Assembly (NCBI GenBank): GCA_963573315.1
Contig: OY752140.1
Span: 3,162,001-3,226,000, forward strand
Length of the DNA stretch: 64,000 nucleotides
From: Entomortierella parvispora
Taxonomy: Eukaryota > Mortierellomycota > Mortierellomycetes > Mortierellales > Mortierellaceae
Direction of reading: 5' to 3'
Part shown: positions 33,993 through 44,566 of the stretch, in pieces
Layout: every line of letters begins with the position of its first letter
How positions within the stretch are numbered: the first letter of the stretch is position 1
The notes under the pieces: model-generated
Told to the model about the DNA's origin: nothing
The model's database searches: none
What the model saw: only the letters and a program-made list of their open reading frames with translations
Program-made: the position numbers and the translations under genes

Positions 33993-35400
33993 TGACCTGC
34001 CCTTCATAGACCCTTTTCCTAGCCTCTTGTCTCATTTGCTTGCTTTTGTGTTGTTCGTTATTTGTTTGTTTCTTACTTCGTTTTCTAGTTTTTTCCGTCT
34101 TTTGTCGTCGAGGGTTTTAGTTGAAGTGTTGTGGAGTTGTTCTTAGAGGTTCCAATTTTTTGGAACCCTTTCGTTGTTTTATCTTTGTATTAAAAATGCC
34201 TCATGCTTTGTTCTTATCCCGTTGTAATGCCTCAATTGCGATTTGATTTCATGCAGGACAGAAAATTCCCAAAAATGAACTTTTTAACGAAGGGGCGCTA
34301 AAGAGTTGGCGTTCAGTTGGAAGATGTGGGTTATCTCTGAGAGACCATTCCATTGGAATGCAACGGAGCAAACAACAAAAGAGATTGAAAAAAAGCGCTC
34401 AAGGAAAAACAACCCGTTTACCCCGGTTTTAGAGAGGTAATCTTGGCAAGAACGGGCATTGTGAGTGGGCCCCGGAGCTAGGGCTTTGGAATCCGCAAAT
34501 CAACGCGCGCGAGGTGCGTCGAACCCAAGGAGCAAGCAGCAGGAGGTTCAAAAAGAGAGAAGGGAGAGACGCTCGGGCCAGTCTGCCCGATTCGATTTTT
34601 GCCAAGGCAGCATGAAAAGAAGGGATTTCAAAAATAGAACCACACGACCCGCCATTTGTCACCCGCACGGAAACATGGCCGCAGCCTTCATTCATGAAGC
34701 GCGGATTCCAGCCCAGCGGACAAAGAAAAAAAAAAAAAAAAAAAAAAGCGATCTTCGCCAAAATTGCCGCATCGTCGGACCATATAAAAAGGCGGGCCAG
34801 CACTGTTCCCCTTTCCTCTTTCTTCATTCCCACACATCACTCTTCGACATCCATTCCCCTCCTCCTTTCCTCCACATTCAGCTCACACTTCAACAAGCCA
34901 AGCCCTTCTTCCTTCATCCAAGACTCAAAGACATTCCCTTCTCCCCTCACAAGAAACTCGATATCCCATCCCAGGACAGCAACCACTCTACGCTTCCGAC
35001 CACGTTCGACTCTCACTCTTCCTCCACTTCTCCCTGAAAAGAGACCCCCGGGCTTCCACCCATTTCCCCATCTTGGCAGGCCGTATTCCTTCGGTTTGCT
35101 ATTAACATCACGGCGCTAAACAACAACTCAAAGTCAGCGAACCTTCGGCGATCGCCTCCTTGGCTTCCCGAATCCCAAGGACTCGTCTGATTCTGCAGGA
35201 TCCCCTCAAACTCTTTTGACTCTCTTTCCTATTCTCAGCAAGGCCCTTTGACCTTTTGCCTTTGCCCAACGCCTTTTCTTTTTAATCGCCCCCACCCCTC
35301 CCGCTTCTCTCGGCTAAACCGCTCAGTTACCGCAGCAACAGTTGCAGCACTGTCTTTTGCTCCCTTGACAATTTTTGCCGACAACTCCTCGTCTATTGCA
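33993..35400 (+). promoter_or_regulatory. Phosphate transporter 3' flank and ornithine decarboxylase promoter/leader
   Basis: From 33993 to about 34260 the DNA is T-rich 3' flank. An A20 run lies near 34728-34747. TATAAAAA at 34783-34790 predicts a transcription start near 34815. From there to the ODC ATG at 35401 there are about 585 nt of C/T/A-rich sequence in which I find no ATG on the plus strand. This is a long AUG-free leader, or contains a leader intron I could not place. Confidence 0.6.
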
Positions 35401-36892
35401 ATGATCGACATCTCCTTCCAGCAGGATTTGTACGAGGTTGTGCCCACTTTGGTGCAGCCTCCTTCGTTGATCGAGTCCCTCAAGGTCCGCACAAAGGCCG
35501 AGATGGCTCGTGGCAACTCTGCGACCGCTTTGCCCAAGGTCCACGAGTTGCCCATTGACCACATGTTCCACGCGCGCCTCGCCTCGTTCGATCCCGAGAG
35601 CGAGGATACAGAGGCCGAGAACGCCTTTTATGTGGCTGACCTCGGCGAGGTTTACCGCCAACACCAGAGATGGAAGGCTCTTCTCCCCCGCGTTGAGCCA
35701 TTCTTTGGTAAGACATCATAATACTCCGAGATGATGACCCGATGACTGTGGTGCTAACCCAATGTTTTTCCTCTTATCGATGACGTCTGTGTCTTTTGTA
35801 GCTATGAAGTGTAACCCTGACCCAATGGTGATGCGCCTTTTGGCATCTTTGGGTACCGGATTCGATTGTGCTTCCAAGAACGAGATCCAGTCGGTGCTGG
35901 AGATGGGTGTTGACCCATCCCGTATCATTTACGCGAACCCTTGCAAGCAAAACTCGTTTGTCAAGTATGCTTACCAGAACAAGGTCCGCATGATGACCTT
36001 TGATAACGCAGAAGAGCTTTACAAGATCAAAAAGTTCCACCCCGAGGCTCAATTGGTCCTCCGTATCTTGACGGATGACTCCAAATCGTTGTGCAAGCTC
36101 GGACTCAAGTTTGGAGCACCTCTGGATACGACCGGATCGTTGTTGGAGACGGCCCAGGCTTTGGGATTGGATGTGATCGGCGTTAGCTTCCACGTCGGCA
36201 GTGGATGCTTTGACGCCAACGCTTTCGGTGAAGCTGTTATCCGCGCGCGTCGTGTCTTTGACCAGGCCAAGGATTATGGATTCGATTTCAGGTTCTTGGA
36301 CGTGGGTGGCGGATTCCCCTCGGCCCATGTCACGGAAGGCATCACTTTTGAGAAGGTGGCCGCGATCTTGGGCTCGACGGTCGATGCGCTCTTTGAGGCC
36401 GATGTGCGCGTGATTGCCGAGCCTGGTCGCTACTATGTCGGCTCTGCTTTCACCTTGGCCACCCAGGTGATTGCCCGTCGCACGATCCAACGCGATCTTT
36501 CCGAGGAGATGTCTTCAGCTCTGGAGAACCAGAACCCCTCCCACATGTACTACATCAACGATGGCATGTACGGATCCTTCAACTGCATCATGTTTGATCA
36601 CCAGATCTGTGAGCCCAAGGTTCTTCTCAAGGACGGAGAATTTGCCTACAGGTCGTCTTTGGCTGTCAAGGAGAATGAGCCTCTTGGTTGCGCCTCTGTG
36701 TGGGGTCCCACTTGCGACAGCATTGACTGCATCTCGGCCAAGGCCGCGTTGCCCTTGATGGACACTGGTGACTGGCTCTACTTTGACAACATGGGCGCTT
36801 ACACCATCACGGCCGCCAGTCAGTTCAATGGCTTCCGCCAGAGCGAGATTCTCTACACCACCACTGAGCCCGAAGTCTCTTTCCACGTTTAA
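35401..36892 (+). CDS. SPE1: Ornithine decarboxylase
   Basis: PLP-dependent enzyme that converts ornithine to putrescine, the first step of polyamine synthesis; cytosolic homodimer. Two exons (35401-35707 and 35802-36892) give 465 residues, the fungal size. All key residues are seen: PLP Lys105 in AMKCNP, HVGSG (233-237), GGGFP (271-275), EPGRYY (309-314), YINDGMYGSFN (353-363), and catalytic Cys407 in WGPTCDSID. The presence of Cys rather than Asp favouring arginine supports ODC. The intron falls right before the PLP-lysine block (FF | AMKCN). The start is the first ATG after the TATA box. ODC is normally controlled by antizyme; the long leader here could add translational control. A CAATAAA signal lies at 37013-37019. 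Confidence 0.95.
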
Positions 36893-37386
36893 AGACATCC
36901 TTCCATTCTACCTCTTTTTTTTTGGTAGTCGTTCTCTGACTCCCCCCCCCCCCCCCCCCCCTTTTTTTTTTTGTTGTTGTTGTAGTTGTAGCTGGCCATT
37001 TTTCACCTATCTCAATAAACCCTTGTGATCACCTAATTATCTTTGAGAGTTCAAATGTGCAAGTTTAAAAGAATGTGAAGTGGTTTGGAGTTTGAAAAGT
37101 TTGGCTGCTTGATCTTTTTTAAAACATAAAAGGTGGCTCTTTGACAAGTCTATCTTTGTTCCATTTGCATGTGGAATGTGTCTTGAGTTTGAGTTCGAAA
37201 CCGGTCAATGATCGAGAATTATGTTTAGAAAAGGAATAGGTATTATTATTGTACATGGCTGCAGTGCCAGAGAAAAGGCATTAGGCTTCTATGGTTTGTT
37301 GGGTGCTTTGTCAGAGTGGAGGGTATAGAAAATAATAAACTAAAGAGGGAGAGAGAGAGAGAGAGAGACAGAAGATCATCGGCTTT
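36893..37386. other. Convergent 3' region with C20-T11 tract
   Basis: Downstream of ODC there is a C20 run (36942-36961) followed at once by T11 (36962-36972), then AATAAA at 37014-37019. The right part is the 3' flank of the minus-strand membrane-protein gene and includes a GA repeat near 37348-37368. Nothing coding. Confidence 0.6.
36942..36972 (+). repeat. C20-T11 homopolymer junction
   Basis: Twenty C followed directly by eleven T in the ODC 3' untranslated region. The complementary strand has G20 and could form G-quadruplex or triplex structures. Confidence 0.9.
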
Positions 37387-38981
37387 TTATGCAGCCGTTG
37401 GTGGTACAGGGGACGCGGCCGGGGGCGGCGTCGGAGTAGGGGTCGTTGGCCTAGAGGGTCTCGGCGACGAAGTTCTAGACCTTGGACGTTCCTGAAAGGA
37501 GGAAGTCGATTGGTAATGATGATGATGGTGATGATAATGGTGATGGTGATGATGTTGCTCTTGCTGTTGTTGTTGCTGACTGGAGGGCGGGCTCTGTTGC
37601 TGTTGATCCTGTTGTTGCTTTTCATCCGCACGAGCATGTCGCCAATCCTTGACGCTCTTTCGAAGTCCCTCTTCCGTGACCATGCCAGTCATGACGCCGC
37701 CCGTGGTTGTCTTCCAGACGGCCCAGCCCTCCTTCAAATCCTCGCGCCAGACCACGCCCTGATATTGAAAGGTCCAGAAGCTCCACCAGCACATGAGGAT
37801 GATGCCCATGACCAAGTTGGAAACGATCATGGGCCAAAAGCGAAACTCGAGGACGTCAGTCCTGTACCGAACCACGACCGCTGCTCCATGGACTAAAGAT
37901 GAACGGCCTGTGCTCCCGACTCTGGCCGCGTGAGCAGCCTCCAAGAGTTCCAGACAAGACTTGCCCGCGGAGGCATACCGGCAGAATGTGGGATCGCCCA
38001 TGGGCATGAATGGCACATGAAACCACCATCGACAAAACTTCCAGGCCACGGCCCATCCAGCGCCTACACCTGTTAGACACCAAGCCCGATAATACTTGAG
38101 TTGTCCAATCTGGTCCATGCGGGTCAAGTGCTCCCAGGAGATCAGGCCCCAGAGGTTCCTCCGGAACATGAGCAGACCCAAAAAGGTGCCCACGGGCATG
38201 TAAAGGATATACCAATTGCTGTACTTTCTCACAAAAGGCGCCAGAGGCAATAGGTTGTGAACGTTGCTCGCATCCACCTGGCTGTGAGGGCTCTTGAGGG
38301 GGTAGTTTGGCAAGTTTTTGTGCAGTTGTTGAACATACTCGATCCCAAAGGCGGCTCGATGTTCCTGTTGATGAATTTCCATGTCTGGGTCCGAGAGCCA
38401 GATCGCCAGACCCCATCCTATCCAAACCACCCAGGTCCCATAAATAACGGTGATCCGTTCCAGTTTAGGAAACCGAAGGAGATGCCAAGCCAAGGAAAAG
38501 ATGTGAAAGGCCGTGTCGGTCAAGTAGACGAGATGGGTAAAAGAAACAAGTTGAAAAGGCGAAGGTGTGCCTAGGAGCATGACCATTCGGTAAAGAATAA
38601 GGCAGATATGGCCGACGAGGGAGAGAGGGGTATAGGTGGTGTGACTAAAAATATTCAAAAAAAAAAAAAAGGCATTGGGGGTTTGTCAGTCAGTAAACCA
38701 TTGGTTCTTTTTTTGGTGGCCAAAGAGGACAGAAGAGCGATGATGCAAACTTACATGCGCTGAGTGTTCTTCAGGTACTGCCGAGCATGTCGTCGGTCGC
38801 CATAGGATCGTTTGGACCGAGGGGAGGAAGGAGGAGTATTTCGTTTCCGTCCGCTGTTGGAGCCATTGCCGCTACTGTTGCCGGAGCCGGGTCGTTTAGA
38901 CTCGTCTGGACTGGACCAGAAGCCGCCCTGAGAAGAGTAGCCGCCCTGAGAAGAGTAACCGTCGTCCATGGCCGAATGCAT
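37387..38981 (-). CDS. Multi-pass membrane protein of unknown function, His/Gln-rich tail
   Basis: Family not recognised. Two exons (38981-38755 and 38644-37387, phase 2) give 494 residues. The N-terminal 75 residues are Ser/Gly/Arg-rich with a YSSQGG repeat. Several hydrophobic helices follow (about residues 85-105, 115-135, 140-160, 225-245, 265-285 and 345-370), separated by Trp-rich loops. The C-terminal tail is cytosolic-looking and low-complexity: QQQ runs, HHHHHHYHHHHHHY, then Pro/Thr/Arg repeats. The start chosen is the ATG giving MHSAMDDGY; the second ATG four codons later is equally possible. The His-rich block could bind metal, but may simply reflect CAT/CAC slippage. CACGTG at 39431-39436 lies 450 nt upstream. 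Confidence 0.72.
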
Positions 38982-40912
38982 TCTCCCTTTCGTCGTCTGT
39001 CGTCTCAAGGAGGAAGTGCTGAGAGGGTGTCCTGAGGCCGGCGAGTCTGTAGGACTCGATCGGGGATGCGATTGTAAACGAGAGAAAGATGGATGTGATT
39101 GGAGAGAAGTGATGGGAAAGTAAACGATTGCTTTGTTTTCTTTGGGGGTGCTTTGTTGTTTTTCGGTTCGAAGGGCCGAGTTTAAAAGGGGATCGACTGT
39201 GCAAGAGAAGAGAAGAGAAAGGGAAAGGGAACAGACAGAGAGGGAAGGTGAGAGGATGGGGATGGGGAATGGAGAGAATGAAGGATGCGAAGAAGAAGAA
39301 GGAAACAAAAAGGGATGAAGAAAAGGAAGGCAAAGCAAAGAGAGAGAGAGAGGGAGGAGTGTGAGAGTGTGAGAGTGTGCGAGTGTGAAAGTGTGATAAG
39401 AAGCAAGAAGGCAAGAAGGGGCATGTTTTGCACGTGCGGCAAGCTCACTTTTTTGCAAGTCTGTCCCAAAAGGATGTTTGATTCGCACGCGCTGATTGTG
39501 TGATAAGGAGAGAGGGGGGGAGGAGATCGAAAAACTCTTTTTTTTTTGATCTGTGCTGGGTGCGTGCGTGCACGAGCTTCTTTTTTCTGGCCCCTTTCAT
39601 ATTCATATCACACACATACACTGACACACACCACACAACACCACACACCGCACACCACCACCACACAGACAGATCAGAGACAAAGAGCAGCAGAAAGAGA
39701 AAAAGCGTTACACAGGCGATGGCAGCAAGTTCGTTGATGTCAGCGCACCCCGTTCAATTACACATTGGGCGTGCAGTTACAGAGGGGGTCCCTCTTTCTA
39801 ACATGGGTTTTTTTTTCCAGTTTTTTATTTTATCCTGCCTGTCAGTCTGCCGGTCTGTCTGTCTGGCTGAAATCAAATCTTCTCACTCTCTCTCTTTCTC
39901 CTCTCTTGACCGGATCGTATTTCTTCATCAACGTCTGTCTGTTGCCGTCCTGCCCGTCCCGCCCTCCGCTCCCGCGACCTCGCTCGCTGGTCAAGGGCCG
40001 GACCAGCCCTCAACCACCCCCCCGCGATGGATCCAGCGGGTATAAAAGGGTGGCCGTCCTTCTCCCCTCCATCCTTCCTTCTTTTCTTCTTCTCCTCTTC
40101 CTCCTCCTTCTCCTCACTCTTCTTCACCTCCACTTTCCACTCCACCGATCCCTCTCCACACGCTTCAAGCCCCTCTGCAAGATCCAAACTCAAAGTCGAT
40201 CCAAGTCAAGTCGATCCCAAGTCAAGTCAAGTCAAGCCCGCCCGTTTCCTTCAAGCTTCCATCAGTCCATCCCAATCTCCTGCCGCAAGGTCAAGAATAA
40301 TTTCCACAAGTCGTCCACCCCTGGTCCCTCCAAAAAGACAAGAACGTTCGTCCGTCCGTCCATCCGTCCATCCGCCTCTCCTTGTCCGACCCAAGAATTT
40401 TCTCAACAAGCTCAAAGTCAGTCAGCAGGATCCTTCTACTCGTCCATCTCTCCAGGTAATGGGTCCTACATCCTCAAAGGTCGTTTCCCTGGGCTCTATT
40501 CCATTCACCCTTCCTCGTGAGCAAAGCAAGCAAGCACTCGGCCATTTTTTTTTCTGTTGGCGCTTTTGATTAGTGACAGGACGACCTTTTTTAATCCACC
40601 GACAATTGGACCGACTCTTGGGCGACAGGACTTGTTGGACTCTTCTCACCACCCTCCATTCCTCTCGACCCTGCTGTGTTTTTGTCCGGTGGAGGGGAGG
40701 CGGTGCGATAATGCGGCTCTGCAGGAGGTTCTCTCTCTGAGCCAAAAGAGAAAGATTCTCACAGGTTACACCAAACCGCATGCATACACTCGACTGACCC
40801 TTTTGACTTTCTTTATTCACTCTCGGGTTTTCTCTCTTTAGTCGAAAAGCCGTTGCGACCTCCTACTTTCAACCACTCGCCCAAAACCAGTCTATTATAC
40901 CGCAAAAGCAAC
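38982..40912 (+). promoter_or_regulatory. Divergent region with strong TATA box and leader intron for an 80-residue gene
   Basis: The left part (38982-39500) is the leader and promoter of the minus-strand membrane protein, with GA-rich blocks and CACGTG at 39431-39436. A textbook TATAAAAG at 40041-40048 faces right. The predicted leader (about 40075-40455, then 40842-40912) has no ATG and appears interrupted by an intron 40456-40841 (CAG|GTAATG ... CTTTAG|TCG). CAAGT and TCCGTCCA repeats occur at 40200-40235 and 40350-40376. Confidence 0.5.
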
Positions 40913-41155
40913 ATGTCGTCACTCCAGTACAACCAGCCCGACAGCATGGTCTCTCTCGATGATTCTCCCAGAAGCCTCGCCCCACGATCTGCCATGTCCA
41001 TGGAGGAAATGATGGCCATGCTCTCTGGATCGCAGTTCTCCAACGACTCTGCTGCGGCCGGCGCTGCCATGTCCCGGAGCTGGAGACAAGGAGACGCCAA
41101 CTATATCACCACAACAGTTGCTGCCACAGGAGGACACCGACGCAACCACGAGTGA
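40913..41155 (+). CDS. 80-residue Ser/Met/Ala-rich protein of unknown function
   Basis: Family not recognised. The ATG is the first one downstream of a strong TATA box once a 386-nt leader intron is removed. The product begins MSSLQYNQPDSMVSLDD, continues with SPRSLAPRS and SMEEMMAMLSGSQF, an Ala-rich patch, and ends in a basic RSWRQGDANYITTT-type tail with GGHRRNHE. There is no signal peptide or transmembrane helix. The promoter strength and long processed leader suggest an abundant or regulated transcript, unlike random short frames. No paralog is seen in this window. The model could be wrong if a further intron extends the C-terminus. Confidence 0.55.
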   Translation: MSSLQYNQPDSMVSLDDSPRSLAPRSAMSMEEMMAMLSGSQFSNDSAAAGAAMSRSWRQGDANYITTTVAATGGHRRNHE

Positions 41156-42637
41156 TTGCAACACAAAAACGACAAACACAACAACCACCAAACACACAAA
41201 ACTTCACCACACCACACCCGCAACGCAACGCAACGCAACACAAAAGAAAAAAATTGATTCAATGGGAAATGATCTGGGGGGGTGGGGGGGTGGGGACAGG
41301 ACAGGACAAGGAGAGAAAGGACGCAGACAAAAAAAAACATTTCGACTGGAAAAAAAAAGAGCGGGAGAACAACCTTGATCTTTGCGGACTCGAACCAACT
41401 CACTCTCTCCACCCCAACCGACCAAAAAAAAAAGGCGTACTCTTCGGATTCCAGTTTCTTTTCATTTTCCTTTGCACCCCCCCATCCAACCCCTCACCCT
41501 TACTTCTCTCACTCCCCTATCTGCACCAAAACTGTCCTTTTTGCTTTATTTTTTCTTTTCTCACTCTTTTCTTATGGTCGTCTGGGCGTCTTTTCTTTTT
41601 TCAACGCCCATTGTACAGTTACGTCCTCTTTGATGCTTACAAAGTTATACCCTTTCCTTTACTTTTTTTTCATTTTTCATTATTTTCTTTTCCCACCTTT
41701 TTTTTCGACCTGTACCTTTTTGCCCTTGTCCTTTTATACTTTTTCGGGCCTTGCACACAAAAAACCCATTCAATACCTTTTGTTCAATTCAAAAAAAGCA
41801 AAACACAAAAAAAAAGAAAACACACAGCAAAGGATCATGTTCAAAATTTACCTCTCTTTTCAAAGAAGACACAGCGGAAAATAAAAAAAAAAAAGTTGAA
41901 TTTTTAACAATTATCCATGCGCCATGGTCGCACCATGCAGAGGAATGTGGTTCTATTTTTCTTTTTTTTTTTTTTTTTCAACTGCGGGAATGAAAAATGG
42001 TGGCAAAAAAAAAAAAAAAAAAAAAAAAAAAAGGTTAAAGGGGCGAGTGAAGAGGTTAAGGAGGAAGGAGAAGGCCGAGATGCAATTAGGATGGGAGCGA
42101 CAGAGAGACAAAGAAAGAAGAAATGACGGAGGAATGTTGACTCTAGATATTGTAATGCAAAAACAAAACTCTATGCATAATGCAAAAAAAAAAAAAAAAA
42201 AAAAAAAGAGAGAGAGAGAGAGAGAGCAAGGACAAACAAATCTATGGGAGAATCTGGTAACTGAGGCCAGCCAATGCCGCGTGTTGCATTGTCTACGTCT
42301 AAATGCAATATGCAAACTGAGAACCACACCGGGATAGGGGAAGGGGCGCGCGCGGGGAGAGCGGCAGGGCGAAGTAGTACATGCAACTAAATGGATACAG
42401 GAGAGAGCAGTAGGCAAAGGTGGCGTGAACACAAAACACAAAATGCCTTGTTGGATAAGGAATGGGTAGCTCTGGGGGAGTCCCAGGGGGGGGGCCGCCC
42501 CTCTTTTTTTTTTCTTGTCCCTGTTGTGGTCAATGCAATTGGTTTCTGTTTCCAAAAGGTGGTTTAGGGTAGGGGGAACGGAAGAAAAAACTCCATGCCC
42601 CCGACTCTCTTGGCAAAAAGGAACGAGAAGGAGGGGC
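41156..42637. other. AT-rich non-coding region with stacked homopolymers
   Basis: About 1.5 kb without a supported gene. Likely 3' flank of the 80-residue gene, T- and A-rich. It carries T17 at 41962-41978, A28 at 42005-42032 and A24 at 42184-42207 followed by a short GA repeat, and a G7-9 run near 42485. Confidence 0.5.
42005..42032 (+). repeat. A28 homopolymer
   Basis: Uninterrupted A run downstream of the 80-residue gene, 26 nt after a T17 run, so the two could fold back on each other as a hairpin in RNA or single-stranded DNA. Confidence 0.9.
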
Positions 42638-42892
42638 TTATTGCTGCTGATGTTGTTGTTCTTCTTGTTGTTGTTGTTGTTGTGAGGAAAGCCATTGGCC
42701 AATTGCCGAGATATGTCCATCCAGGAATGTTTGTTGCACAGAAGCCGGTGCTGCAGCCATTGTGGTTTTGGCCGAGCCATTGGACGAGGTACGGGAATGT
42801 CCTGGAGAATAGTGAACAGAGGACAACGACGACGATGACGACGACGACGACGGTGCTACTCTTTGTTCTGCAGCAGTGCGAAAATGATTCAT
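42638..42892 (-). CDS. Ser/Gln-rich coding segment, gene limits uncertain
   Basis: A minus-strand frame that reads like protein: from Met at 42892 it gives 84 residues (MNHFRTAAEQRVAP, a Ser8 run, an SPGHSRTSSNGSAKTT segment, ASVQQTFLDGHISAIGQWLSS, then poly-Gln with a stop after QHQQQ). The same frame stays open upstream to at least 43025, so this is probably the last exon of a longer gene whose earlier exon I could not place. I tried to join it to the small gene at 43460-44129, but the splice phases do not match. Treat it as a probable exon, not a full gene model. Confidence 0.35.
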   Translation of the reverse strand: MNHFRTAAEQRVAPSSSSSSSSLSSVHYSPGHSRTSSNGSAKTTMAAAPASVQQTFLDGHISAIGQWLSSQQQQQQEEQQHQQQ

Positions 42893-43053
42893 CCGAGGAG
42901 AATTTTCCTCCTCCACGAGGAATCCAGAGTATTGTTGACATGACGTTGAAGAGCCCGTCGCGTGCGATAACCGTTTGTGATGCAAGCAAGAGATGTGGGG
43001 ACAACTCAGGGCCGTTGAAAGTGGACTGCATGCGATCCTGGATCGGTGATGGA

Positions 43054-43060
43054 TATAAAA
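43054..43060 (+). promoter_or_regulatory. TATAAAA box without an assigned gene
   Basis: The sequence GGATATAAAAGGGACC is a good TATA box reading to the right. No convincing plus-strand coding sequence follows; the nearest ATG at about 43093 leads into a T26 run (43103-43128). It could serve a non-coding transcript or be accidental. Confidence 0.3.
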
Positions 43061-43459
43061 GGGACCATCCGGGACAGACGGGTGAATCGAAGATGACGAC
43101 TATTTTTTTTTTTTTTTTTTTTTTTTTTGATGTGCATGTTTGTGGTGTGATGTGGGAGGGCGAAGCAGGGGGGGGGGAGAAAAAAACAATCGAGAGAAAA
43201 ATGGTTAGACGGCGAACACGAAGTAAACCCACCAAACCGGCCACAGGAAGTACAAGAGAGAAAAAGAAAAAGAAAAAAAAAAGGGATCGAGCCACGATGA
43301 CGAAGGAAGGTAGCCGGGAGAGGATAGGAAGGGAAGGGCTGCGGGTCGAGCGGAGTGTTCTGCACGTTCAACTTGCTCTCTCTCTTCGTTTGGCTCGTTT
43401 GGGACAAGGTCCGGGAGATTAAATATGGACTTTGGCAAACAAATGAACGCCAAAAAATA

Positions 43460-44129
43460 TCATGGCATCTGCAAGAGGCGGAGGACAGACCGACAGAGAT
43501 AGACAGATAAACAAACAAACAAACGAAAACGCAAAACAAACAAATAAACAAATAGGAATCTTACGGCAGCAGCGCTTGTGGTCGTTGACTGGGAGACGGG
43601 AGGAGTCATGATCTCGATAGATCGGTGCATTGTGCGGTAGTTTAGCAGAAACGAGGACATGTCGATTGGGCCTTTAGTTACCAATGGCGACTCGGTGTGG
43701 ATGGGGACAGAGAACTAATGAGATAACAAGTAAGGGTGTGAGGCAGGGGAGAGAGGGGGGCGAGAAAAAACAATTAGTTCCTTCTTTTCTCATGTTTTGC
43801 CGATGAACGACTGGGAAGACGAAATGACTATCCAACGGACAAAAACATGGAAAACCAGGGAGCAAAAAAAAAGAGAGGCACAGGAAACAAAAGGGTGCGT
43901 GCGGCGGCAGTGTTGTCCCACGTCAAAAGAATGGACGGCAAAGACTAATTGCACAAACCTCGTCCTCTGGATCGGACCAGAGCTGCCGTCGTCGACGGGC
44001 CTCGTTCTTGATGCTTTCGATGTCGTTGCTGGAGGTGGGGTTTGCGGGCGAGGACCCATTGAAGTAGAGACTGTCGTCCGCGACAAAAGTCAGGTCTGAT
44101 GCTGTAGTGGGTGAGATGACACTTGGCAT
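43460..44129 (-). CDS. Small 109-residue protein of unknown function, three exons
   Basis: Family not recognised. Exons on the minus strand: 44129-43959, 43714-43565, 43468-43460, all phase 0. Exon 1 starts MPSVISPTTASDLTFVADD and contains a basic RRRRQLWSDPEDE end; exon 2 reads FSVPIHTESPLVTKGPIDM and FLLNYRTMHRSIEIMTPPV. The last exon codes only Met-Pro before the stop; because the second intron is a multiple of three and open, intron retention gives the same stop with a hydrophobic insert. Exons 1 and 2 look solid; the 3' end is less certain. No signal peptide or transmembrane helix is present in the spliced form. Confidence 0.55.
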
Positions 44130-44566
44130 GTTGAATGGATGAATGAGGAGGGTGAATGGATGCTGAATGAGTGAGATGGGGAAGAGAAAAGCAATAAAAA
44201 AGAAAAAAGAAAGCTGCGTTTTAAAGTATGGCAAGAGTGGCCGTGTTTCTGACCCCGCCTGGCTCGGGCGGCCATGCGATGGCTGCGATGGCCTCGAAGC
44301 CCTCGATCCGTTCGTTGTTGGGCGGAGGAGACACGCCCGGAAGAATGCGGAAATTCAGAATTCATCCCTCCCGCGTTCTTCCTTGCACGCGCTTAAGGGG
44401 TCGTCCGAGCCTGAAGGGCTGTTCATGAAGCATCATTGGCTGTTTGGCTGCGGTGACTCAGCCAGGGGTCCTCGTCTCTTGGTGTCTGCGCCATTCTTCT
44501 CTCTCTCGCTCTTTTTCTCCTCTCTCCTCTTCTGCGCCGCACTCTTCCCTCAAACTCACTACGATC
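44130..44566. promoter_or_regulatory. Divergent promoter of the small gene and the GNAT gene
   Basis: About 440 nt between opposite-facing starts. Pyrimidine-rich leader sequence (44490-44560) precedes the GNAT ATG. No TATA box or CACGTG is evident, and nothing coding is supported. Confidence 0.4.

Noticed and set aside
40027-40569. 180-codon frame beginning MDPAGIKGWP
   Set aside because: Its ATG lies upstream of the TATA box at 40041, and its body is a leader-type C/T-rich sequence out of frame with the downstream exon.
42638-43459. Joining the small 109-residue gene to the Ser/Gln-rich exon
   Set aside because: Exons 1 and 2 of the small gene end in phase 0, whereas every usable acceptor before the Gln-rich frame needs phase 1 or 2.
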